This document shows, one piece after another, positions 47,258 to 55,974 of a stretch of DNA of 64,000 nucleotides; within the stretch, counting starts at the first letter, position 1; every line of letters begins with the position of its first letter. Under the pieces are notes generated by a model. The model saw only the letters and a list, made by a program, of their open reading frames with translations. It searched no databases and was not told where the DNA came from. A program made the translations under genes and the position numbers. Origin of the DNA: Filobasidium wieringae (lineage: Eukaryota > Basidiomycota > Tremellomycetes > Filobasidiales > Filobasidiaceae); contig BCIV01000014.1 of NCBI GenBank assembly GCA_001600055.1, positions 186,001 to 250,000 on the forward strand, written 5' to 3'.

Positions 47258-47634
47258 ATCTTGTAACTTGTTCCTAACTTCGTTGCCAACTGTTGCTTCA
47301 CCCTGTTGGCTCTTCATGAGTTCAAGATGATCTTTGCAGATCTATTTGTGAGCACCTATGGCTGATGATCGTTGTTGTTGTTGTCGTCATATTCGTCGCT
47401 TCCCCTATATAATTCTGTCATTGGCTTTGACTAACTTCGATACACCTATGTCGTTGCTCATGTGAGGTTGATCAACTGGTAGACACCACTCTGACCCTAG
47501 TGGGAGATCAGCTTATCTCCAGCTGCTTTGACGCGTAATCGCTCGACCGCCTTCTAACAGAATCCTTCATCCATATTCATGTAGTCCAAGCAGGGTATAA
47601 TCACAGTCTCCAATCAATGCACCTATCCTCCTTA

Positions 47635-49374
47635 TCAAATAGCACCCAAATACCCTCCCACTGCAATTCCAACGACGGCCAGAACGGCCCCGAGCACTCC
47701 CTTCCTATCGATCTGCATACCCTTCATTCCGGCCCCACTAGAATTGGTCGCAGCGGTGGTGGTACCTGTGACTCTGCTGGTGAAGGTACCTGTAGTTGAA
47801 CCGGAGGTCGTGGAAGAAGAGGTGGAACCGGTGTTCGACAAGGTAGTATCGATGGAGTCGGAAGAACCGTAGATGTTCAGGTAATTGATTTGGAACTACG
47901 GTAGTCAAGATAACACGGGGCTATCAGTACGTTACTTGATCGCACCTCGAGGAAAGTGACTCACGTATGCTTCGTTGTAAACGGTAGAGTTGAGGACGTA
48001 AGTAGCTAGAGGCGCAAATAACAACATCAGTCATAGGTCCTTCTTTGACCTCTACAGATCAAAACCTACTGTAACAAGTCGCCGTTCCGACCAAAGCAGG
48101 ACAAGTCGCCTCCAAAACCGTTGCGCTACCCGCATAATCCCCACAAGCAGTAATATCCAGTGTCATCTGTTGGCTGGTAAAGTACGTAGAGATATCACAG
48201 GTCGATGAGGAGTAAGCGGTCACGGGAGCTCCTAGAGATGAGGTATCGATGGATGAGGCGCTGTTAGAGAGGGACGATGGGACGTTTGCACGGGAGAAGA
48301 ACCAGATGTTGATCCCCGAGAGCTACGATAGGGGTTGTGCATCAGCATCCCCATTTCCAAATACTCAAGACAGACGGTAGACTTACCTCGAATGACATCA
48401 CGTAGACTCCACCTCCAGCGGAATTAAACGCCTCCCCTGCCGCACCCCCGGTGACGGTACATCCACTTCCCCCATTGACTTCTTGGTTACATTCCGTCGT
48501 CCCTGTTGTCCCGGTAGGAGCCAAGCTAGAGTTGGAAGTAGCTACGCAACTACACGTGAAGACTGTTCAGGGCATGTCACATAGAAAGGACCAAAAAGAA
48601 AACGCTTACCCAGCCGTAGTATGAAGTGCGTTCTGATTCGTTTGTTGCAAGTTGACCGGTTCGAAGATATCGATCTCTACATCCCCGAACACGAACGTGT
48701 TAGTCGTCCTGAATCTCGGGCTAGATCGCGATTCATCGTAGAAACATACCTCCTCCAGCTGGCCAATTAGTTCCCATCGTCCACCAAGCGGGCCAGACAC
48801 TGCATCCCGTTGGTACGCTGTAAAAACCGGACACGAACCGTTCAAACCACGACTCGTCTCCTCGAAGCCCGCCTTTGTGTAACTTACTGAGCCGCATCGA
48901 AAACGAAGACTGTCCCCGGTTTGTACCAGTTCTTACTCAAGAGTTTGACCGAATCACGTTTCTCGTTGTATGGTACGGTCGTCGCTAAATTTCAGAATTT
49001 CAGACCATTGGACCTGATCAGTTTTCGGCAGTAAGAGGCGAATAGCGAAAAACGTCGGACTAACTGTTATCGATCTTGAGGATAGCTTGACCGGCCGAGT
49101 TCACATAGGCAAGTTCGGAGGATGAAGACCAAACGATATCTCCATTAGCTAAAATCGAACCAAATTTCAATAATCAGCCTGGTTGTCCACACAAGCGGAA
49201 GGAGGGAGAAATGTACTGACTGGTGTTATCATACCCAGACTGAAATTCCCATCCATCAAAGAACGAGGAACCCGAGTGCGAGGTCACGAGATCGTAGGTC
49301 GCTGCGTGCGCAGGCAGTGATGCGAGAGAAGAAAGGACTGGAAGGAGGGCGATGAGAGCGGCGGTGCGTTGCAT
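47635..49374 (-). CDS. GPI-anchored GH16 family glycoside hydrolase
   Basis: Cell-surface endo-beta-glucanase or cross-linking enzyme of the concanavalin-like GH16 fold. The signal peptide is MQRTAALIALLPVLSSLASL followed by PAHA; the mature part starts TYDLV. Family features: SSFFDGWEFQSGYDNT, GDIVWSSSSELAYV, GCSVWPAWWTMGTNWPAGG, then the catalytic ExDxxE inside VEIDIFEPVNLQQTNQN, followed by LHTTAGC. This matches laminarinase-like GH16 proteins. The C-terminus is Ser/Thr-rich and ends in a hydrophobic GPI signal, GVLGAVLAVVGIAVGGYLG, preceded by NSSGAG (a candidate omega site). The gene has about eight exons with typical short introns. Convergent partners are lacking; the adjacent kinase gene ends 740 bp away. 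Confidence 0.88.
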
Positions 49375-50112
49375 TTTGTAAACAACTGGTAAATGTCAAG
49401 GTTCAAGGTATAGTCGAAGATTGTTATGTCCTCAAGCTTCAAGGTCGATTGGTATCGAGGTATCTAAACGAGTGGGAGTGTATGATAAAACGGTCAACGG
49501 GTCACAAAGGAACGTTTTGGTGGTAGATCCGATGGGTGATGATCGCCTTTTGTACGCTGATCGCTTGTAGTTAAAGGATTTCTGAGATTCGGGGTCAATG
49601 CGACGTCGCTTCGCAGTATGAATGGATGGTCGCTGTGTCTTGATACTAATTACTACGACCTAGCGACCTCTAGCTACAGCACCTACAGCGCCTACAGTTT
49701 TATGGCTGCGATGCGGCTCCCGGCTCATTGAGTGTGCGATCGGCAACCCAAACAAAATATCGACACAGCGTTTGTTGTTTTTGTCTGCTGTGGCTTTTTA
49801 CGGCACACGCCTCGAAATAGCATTTCACCCAACTGCGCCAGGGTCATGCTGAGTCATTCATACTCAGCTTCGAAGCCACGGAACTGCACGAGCTGTGAGG
49901 TGGAATATGAGTACAGAACGGTAGATGTGCTGTGCCATTTCACCATGTTCCAGGGCACATTCTGTCGCTCGTCAATACCGCGGCACGTCGTGTTCGCTGT
50001 GACCCAGCTCGACTTCGATTTCATGCCTTACATGGCAGCCAACTTGAAGTATACATTATACATTACAAGCCGTCCAGATAGACGTCATTTCCGTTCGATA
50101 CCATTCCGCGTA
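49375..50112. promoter_or_regulatory. GH16 promoter / kinase 3' flank
   Basis: 738 bp. Around 49650-49700 there are short imperfect repeats of CTACAGC/CTAGCGAC. A plus-strand open frame at 49732-50142 begins with GTG and overlaps the kinase stop; it looks non-coding. Nothing else was recognised. Confidence 0.4.
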
Positions 50113-52827
50113 CTATCCCCTGCCACGCGATCGGCTTCGTGATGGTTGTCCGTTCAGAGCCAACTTGCCAACCTCCCTCGAAAGCGCGTCTCCAGTCTCG
50201 GTCACGCTGCTCAACCCGACTCCAAGACTAGATTGAGGCGGGGTCCCGAAGAAAGGTCGCTGTTGTCTTGGAACGGAAGGCGCTCTGCTCTGGTTCCTCG
50301 AAGTCGCATTAGAATTCGATCGGTCGGTACTGGGCGGTCTCAATTCCCTAGTCACAGACCGGTCCCGACTGGGCATCCGATTCCCTCTTCCCCTATTAAA
50401 TCCGTGCATCTCGTTTTGCGGTGAGATGCTCAGACGGGCCTCATCACGTCTTCCACTCCCAACGCTCGGAGCTCGACTTCGACTCCTGCTCCTGGACTTG
50501 ACGCGTTTCCAACCCTGAAGCGCATCCGATTGAGCGAGCTGTTTGATCGTCCATCGTTTATTCTTGTCCCCGTCCAAACATCCCATAAGACAGTCCAACC
50601 ACTCGGCCCCGAGATGCGTAGGGACGACCCAATCTCCCCTCAAAATCTTCATCTGAAGTCGAGGGTCAAAGGTATCCACGAATGGAAGTCGAGAAGTGAG
50701 CAAAGCATGCAGGATGATCCCTAGTGCCCACATGTCCTGAGCTAACGATGGTCCAGACGGAGGTGCGGAGAGGATTTCAGGAGGGGCGTAAGGCAGGGAA
50801 GCGGAAGGAAAGGCTCTTGTTCCAGGAAGCATATCGAACCATCTTCTTCCCGGAGACGGGGAAGGGTTCCGTCGATGTCCACCTCGAGATCCTCCTTCAG
50901 GGAAAACAGATTCCGTATTATGACGCTGATGATTCGTATGGAGATGGGAAAATTCGTCAAAACGTCCTTCATCGTATGGAGCTAGAGTAGATCCTCCCAT
51001 CGGTCTATACCTCGATCGCGATCTCGATGACCTCGAATTACCTAGAGCCGAACGATCTCGAGAAGCAGGTCTGCTCTCGATAATGACCCTCTTCCCTTCC
51101 GACCTCCCCCTTCCTCTTTCCTCATCCACAGCCCCGCCATCAGGATTCGCCTTCAGATCCAGCTTCTGAGCCAACCCGAAATCACAGACACAGAGACTCC
51201 CATCCCTTCCGACCAAGAAATTGTCCAGCTTGAGATCTCCATGTAACATTCCCCCTTCTTCGAACTCTGCGTAACCCTCGTGTAGTGCTTGAACGGCCGC
51301 GACGACTCCGGGAAACCAACGTTTGGCCGTCTCTTCGCTCCCTCCATCCCTCTTGACCACGTCCAGCAGAGACCCACCGGCCATGAAAGGGGAGATGAGG
51401 TAAGTCGCATACCCGTCTGGGTCCCGGTACATGTCCAAAAGAGGTAAGATCCTTGGATGTCTCGGTAGACTCTTCCATAATTCCAATTCGAGTTCGAAAT
51501 TCTCCAGAGAACCGGATGTATCGCTCAGATCGTCCCGCTTGATTATCCGGCAAGCGAATTCTTCCCCAGTCTCATCATGAGTAGCCAATCGAACTGTAGA
51601 AAACCCTCCTCGTCCTATAATCTTGCCCAACGTGTATTGCAACACTTTCGCGCCCTTGCCATCCGGTGCTGAAGACGTAGTGGACATGGTACTAGACATC
51701 TCCTCTGCGGCCATGAGAGCGGTAGATTGACTCAGGGAGAACGATCGATAAGGTGAGATCGATCTACCCGGAAACCCGTTCCCGCCGCCCATCGGACCTC
51801 CATAAAGCCCAGGGGAAATCCTCGGCGGTAAACCGGCTGGTGTACCGGTACTAGGTCCGGCTCGGGAGAACCGGTCTTGAGGAGAAACGCTTAGGTTTCT
51901 CCCATGTGCCGTCCCGAAAGAAGGTTGTCTCGCCTTTTGACCGAGCGAAGATTCTCCTATCCTTCCACCCCAGCCAGCTTCCTTGATGCTCCCTCCTCTC
52001 CTCAACCCTGTCCCTACGGCAGAAAGCGTCGGGGATGAAAAGTTGGATAAGAAGGCAGAAGCAGGGGAGAGAGCCATCTCCTCCAAAGTAGGACCCATCT
52101 TTGAGGGAGTAGATTCTTGAGACTCTCTCGTCTCATGCAAGGTTTCCAACGTTTCTGAATTCGGATCCGTTCGGACTCCTCCGCTAAAGGAAGGTTGTTC
52201 GTGTAAGCCTTGTAACCTCGTTGCCCAGAAATTGGAATGTCCTTCTGAGACGGGTGACCAGAGTGTATCAGGTCCTCCAGCGACATGAGTCTGGGGGATG
52301 GATGAAGAAGGTCCGGGTAGATCTTCGATTTCGCTGGGAGCGGAGGTGGACAGGTACCTATTCGGGTCCAGTTGAGCGGGTGGACTGGAAGTATAGCTAT
52401 TGGCGGTGGAATGAGCGTGATAGGAGAAGAGGGGATGAGAGGTGATATGTCCCGGGATCCCATTGCTGGGGTTCGCAGAAGGTCCAGGGCGAGCCCAGGG
52501 ATCGTTTATAGGTTCGGGTGATCGAGATTCAGAAGCGCTAGGGGCAGTCGAGCCATGTCCTAACCAATCACTCGCACTGAGTATCCTGTTAAAAGGGGGA
52601 GGGCGCCAATGTTCATCATCCTCTTTGGCCGGCTCGATATCATGAGCTCTATAAGCCGGGGAAGTCGCTATCCCAAGAGTCTCGAACCCTGATTTCCGGC
52701 TTGTACCTGGGGAGTGGCCGTGTGGATGACGATGGTGGAACGAACCGGCATAGGATGAAGAAGGTAGCCCGGTAGGTATAGGTATACTAGGGGTCGAGGG
52801 GACGGCGATTGGTGTAGGTTCCGGCAT
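50113..52827 (-). CDS. Large Ser/Pro-rich protein kinase with atypical active-site residues
   Basis: A single long exon, 904 aa from ATG 52825-52827. Residues 1 to about 370 are Ser/Pro/Gly-rich and disordered. The kinase domain starts near YTLGKIIGRGGFSTVRLATH (glycine loop). The beta-3 motif reads FACRIIK, so the position of the catalytic lysine holds Arg427. The catalytic loop is LHGDLKLDNFLV (H529-G-D531), and the metal-binding motif is CDFG (Asp549). Between DFG and the APE equivalent (YAPPEIL) lies about 100 residues of Arg/Ser-rich insert. The C-terminus is an RS-rich tail (SRSRSRSRAPS). The domain is nearest to the CAMK-like fungal kinases. Upstream, GTGAGT at 53082 and CAG at 52999 suggest an 84-nt 5' UTR intron. 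Confidence 0.88.
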   Translation of the reverse strand: MPEPTPIAVPSTPSIPIPTGLPSSSYAGSFHHRHPHGHSPGTSRKSGFETLGIATSPAYRAHDIEPAKEDDEHWRPPPFNRILSASDWLGHGSTAPSASESRSPEPINDPWARPGPSANPSNGIPGHITSHPLFSYHAHSTANSYTSSPPAQLDPNRYLSTSAPSEIEDLPGPSSSIPQTHVAGGPDTLWSPVSEGHSNFWATRLQGLHEQPSFSGGVRTDPNSETLETLHETRESQESTPSKMGPTLEEMALSPASAFLSNFSSPTLSAVGTGLRRGGSIKEAGWGGRIGESSLGQKARQPSFGTAHGRNLSVSPQDRFSRAGPSTGTPAGLPPRISPGLYGGPMGGGNGFPGRSISPYRSFSLSQSTALMAAEEMSSTMSTTSSAPDGKGAKVLQYTLGKIIGRGGFSTVRLATHDETGEEFACRIIKRDDLSDTSGSLENFELELELWKSLPRHPRILPLLDMYRDPDGYATYLISPFMAGGSLLDVVKRDGGSEETAKRWFPGVVAAVQALHEGYAEFEEGGMLHGDLKLDNFLVGRDGSLCVCDFGLAQKLDLKANPDGGAVDEERGRGRSEGKRVIIESRPASRDRSALGNSRSSRSRSRYRPMGGSTLAPYDEGRFDEFSHLHTNHQRHNTESVFPEGGSRGGHRRNPSPSPGRRWFDMLPGTRAFPSASLPYAPPEILSAPPSGPSLAQDMWALGIILHALLTSRLPFVDTFDPRLQMKILRGDWVVPTHLGAEWLDCLMGCLDGDKNKRWTIKQLAQSDALQGWKRVKSRSRSRSRAPSVGSGRRDEARLSISPQNEMHGFNRGRGNRMPSRDRSVTRELRPPSTDRSNSNATSRNQSRAPSVPRQQRPFFGTPPQSSLGVGLSSVTETGDALSREVGKLALNGQPSRSRSRGRG

Positions 52828-53465
52828 GAAAAGCAAAAGATCGCGACAGGTGGACCGATCCGAGATTGATAAAGTTGAAGTCTCTTCCCCTCTGTTCTCG
52901 TCTCCAACCGTATATCTATCCGAAAGATTCGCTATCGATGACTGGAAACGATCAAAGGCCTGTTGAGAGCAAGAAGAACGTGTATGGCCGATCAGCACCT
53001 GAGGAACCAGAGATGACTACCTTTATACCTTTGAAAGGTGTTTACAAGGGGAATAGAGAGAGCAATAATGTACTCGACTCACCTTTGCAGCCTGTTCGGG
53101 AATGATTCGGTATGGAAGGTGTGTAAGAACGTGCCACGGATCCCTTTGTCTGCGGTATCGGTGAGGTTGGCTATGGTATCCGAATGACGCTGGTGAGGAT
53201 GATGGTCTACCGTGACTGTGCCCTGTCTCCCTGTGTATGTGATCTGATCAATGAAAGACAACCTCCCTGATAATCTTCAACGTTCCCGCTCGGAACGGGA
53301 ACATCGGGGGAAATAATAGTGGATCAACCAACGAGGAGCCCCGCGGCGACCACCAGAAGCGCGGGCGTTTACGCTCAGCCTCTGTCTGTACATTCCGAAT
53401 GGTAAACTATAGTACCTAGAGTATGGGAACATGGTATAACATGCATCATGCCGCACACGTCACAT
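52828..53465. promoter_or_regulatory. Kinase promoter/5' UTR and OAC1 3' flank
   Basis: 638 bp between two minus-strand genes. It contains a likely 5' UTR intron of the kinase gene (52999-53082). The frame upstream of the kinase ATG stays open but has no upstream ATG, so it is taken as leader. Confidence 0.4.
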
Positions 53466-55391
53466 CTATCGAACAACATCTATCTTCTTCCCATACCTCC
53501 ATCCCTTGTATTGTTCCAGAATCAGCTAAAACACGGGCCCAAATGGGAATCAGCCATTCGTCCCGCTTGCAGTCCGGATCAAAACCCAGCTCACCTCGTT
53601 CGCTACAAGCGTAATGACCTGTCCAAACAGAAACCACGACCACAGATTAGCCATCTCCTTTTCTTTTGCTCTCATCATCAGTAGACTCACGGTATGAGGA
53701 GCGATCCTCAGGAAGTGCGCCGTCGTTCCCTTGTACCAACCCATGAATCCCTCCGCCTTGAGCGTTTTCCAAAGACAATCGAACGGGTTGGAATACAAGG
53801 CCCCTCTTATTCGGCCATTAGCATCGGTGTAAGTAGGTTCTACGAAGGAGGGTCGAGATTATCAGAGTCGTGCTTGAAGCTCGAATAGGGATTAACAGCT
53901 CACGGTTGTATACTCTTGTCAGTGCCTGCGAGGTCGGAAAGGGGTAAGCATTATTCCGAGATGACTAACCCCTGCAAGCGGCTTACCGTATCAGCAGGTC
54001 TATCACCCAGAGTCAATTCGACACGATCAGTTTCCATCCGCATCCCATTCACATGTCCCACTCACTGCATCATCAAGCACTACCCATCGTAAACCCAACC
54101 AATTATCAGCCCACATTTCCTCTGCTGTATTAGAGCAGCGCAGCGGGATGATGAGACTTACGACACAAATCCCAGAGAACGAACTCGATACGAGATAAGT
54201 CCAATAACTGCTCTCGCTCATCACCCCGTTCGATACCAGTTTAGATTTGGCGTAGTTGTAAGAGGGAAGTTGAACGCTCGATCCCTATCACCATCGATCG
54301 ATCCGAGCGATTTCAATTCCAAATCCGACGGGGTCAGGCTCATGATGTTCCCCCTCGACGCCTAACGGTCGGGATACTTACCATAGCAGTCCTCAACATC
54401 GCACTCCCTACTCCTCTCCCTAATCCACTCCAACCCTCGTTTTTGACGACGCTAGAAAGGGCGTGGATGGAATTCCGGTAGGCGTGTTGGGTCCCGATCG
54501 GAAGCGCGGGGGAGTAAGCTTGCATTCGGGCTTTGATCAGGAAAAGGGGGTTTCCCAATGTCGCTGAGAAAGGTTGTAGGTTTTAGTCGAGCAGAATTCA
54601 GGTGAGAAGGAAATGAGGATGGATCGTCAGTAACCCGTCCTGTAAGCAGTCTTGAAATCTCCCGATGACTCACCCCCGATCATCCCACTGATGGAACCAG
54701 CACTGACAGCACTCCAGAAGACCGCCTCGGTAGGTTCATTACCTGCGAACTTGTTCAACTGTTGTCGAATCGGTTCGTAGAAACCTAGACGGGAACCGTT
54801 CAGGAGGACCTGTAGTGGGTGACAGGTGGGGTTGGATAATGGGTAGATGGAAAAGAATGAATGATAGTGAAAAGAGGGAGGAGGATGAGTTGAAGCGTAA
54901 GAGGAGGGGTAAAGGATAGGCTTACTTGGTATGCGTACTAAACGCCAGGTAGACCCAAATATGACAGAAACAGATCAGCTCTTCCATATCCTATTCCAGG
55001 TGGAACTCCCTCATGATTGACGTACGGCAGGAGCCAAACCTCTCTGTAACCCTCTTATACCCTCATTCCTCCATGTTTTCTTGAACACGTCGAACACGTT
55101 TGCATACACTTTAGGTGCATCGGAAGTCTTCATCAATTCTCCTTGTAGTTGTAGCCGAGTCTTCATGACTTCTGGGATATTCGCTGTCATGGATTCCAAA
55201 GTATTCTTTGATTGAGATACGAGAGCGATCCAGGAATCAAGAGCGGCGGGTGATTACTTACAGACGGTCACCGCTGCACATCCTGCTAGACCTCCACAGA
55301 CGAATGTTTCACCTAGACTTAATTTGGCTGGGGAGATGGCAGGAGTAGAAGGGGCTATAGGGATTGCCTGTACGGCCATTTTGTCCGACAT
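53466..55391 (-). CDS. OAC1: Mitochondrial carrier, oxaloacetate (OAC1) type
   Basis: Inner-membrane carrier importing oxaloacetate (also sulfate and isopropylmalate in yeast). The start is ATG at 55389-55391. Six helices form three repeats with signature segments NIPEVMKTRLQLQ (first), GATLGNPLFLIKARMQAYSP (second) and MQPADTALTRVYNQ (third). The last is the OAC1-type PxDxxxTRxYNQ signature rather than the usual PxDxxK. GSSVQLPSYNYAKSKL and GALYSNPFDCLWKTLKAEGF also match OAC1. The C-terminus is built from small exons: VITLVANE, then LILEQYKGWRYGKKIDVVR, with the stop at 53466-53468. It has many short introns and is divergent from the MFS exporter. Confidence 0.9.
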
Positions 55392-55974
55392 GATAGTCGA
55401 GGTGGAATCAGATGATGGGTGTATGGGAAAGACGATGAGATCGTTGTGGTACCGCAAGTCGTGCTCGAGATTATTGTCGAGCCTGCAGTCCAACCCGAAT
55501 GACCTGAATGACGGTTACTCGTTATCGGCTGAGTGATCGATACGCGTCGCCCTTACGTCATCGGACGAAAGTCATACCGCACCTTTGTCGGGTAACACGA
55601 AGGGGCGCTAGGGCGTTGTCTCGTTTCAGGTTGGGTGGGTGATCAACGGGATCGTCGGAACGCTGGAAAGGTAGCACTTTCCATTGAAACGCGTGGCACT
55701 GGTACAATATAATCCAGCTCTAAGATATTTATAGTAGTGATCCTATTGTCGCACGCGTTTCATGCGCAGAAAGAAAGTCCTTTCATCGAGATCGGTGGTA
55801 GAGCAGTACCGATGGAAGGATGGCGAACCCTTTTCATTCTAGATTCGTATCAAAAGTACAAGAACAACGATGATACCATCACAAGTGGCGTGTTCGGATT
55901 CCGGCTTTGTTGTACCCATCTTGCCGAGTTTCCGGTAAACTCGCCTCGATTGCGACTTACAAGAAGCCAACATC
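55392..55974. promoter_or_regulatory. Divergent promoter, OAC1 / MFS exporter
   Basis: 583 bp between divergent starts. An AT-rich patch with ATATTTATAG lies near 55720-55735. No coding signal. Confidence 0.4.

Larger units (their letters stand above)
46682..47634. other. 950-bp interval with CA-rich repeat tract and a hydrophobic mini-ORF
   Basis: The interval contains the desaturase promoter and the 3' flank of the GH16 gene. On the plus strand a C/A-rich, T-poor tract (about 47128-47213) is followed immediately by ATG at 47219 and a 15-codon hydrophobic open frame (MFTLVITLVAICSIL, stop at 47266). Beyond it come GT-rich sequence and splice-like signals, but no long frame. Confidence 0.4.

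Noticed and set aside
49732..50142. Plus-strand 136-codon frame
   Set aside because: Starts with GTG, has no motif, and overlaps the kinase stop region in antisense.
53079..53261. Minus-strand frame that could extend the kinase upstream
   Set aside because: It starts with TTG and joins the kinase frame out of phase; the in-phase frame has no ATG. Treated as 5' leader.
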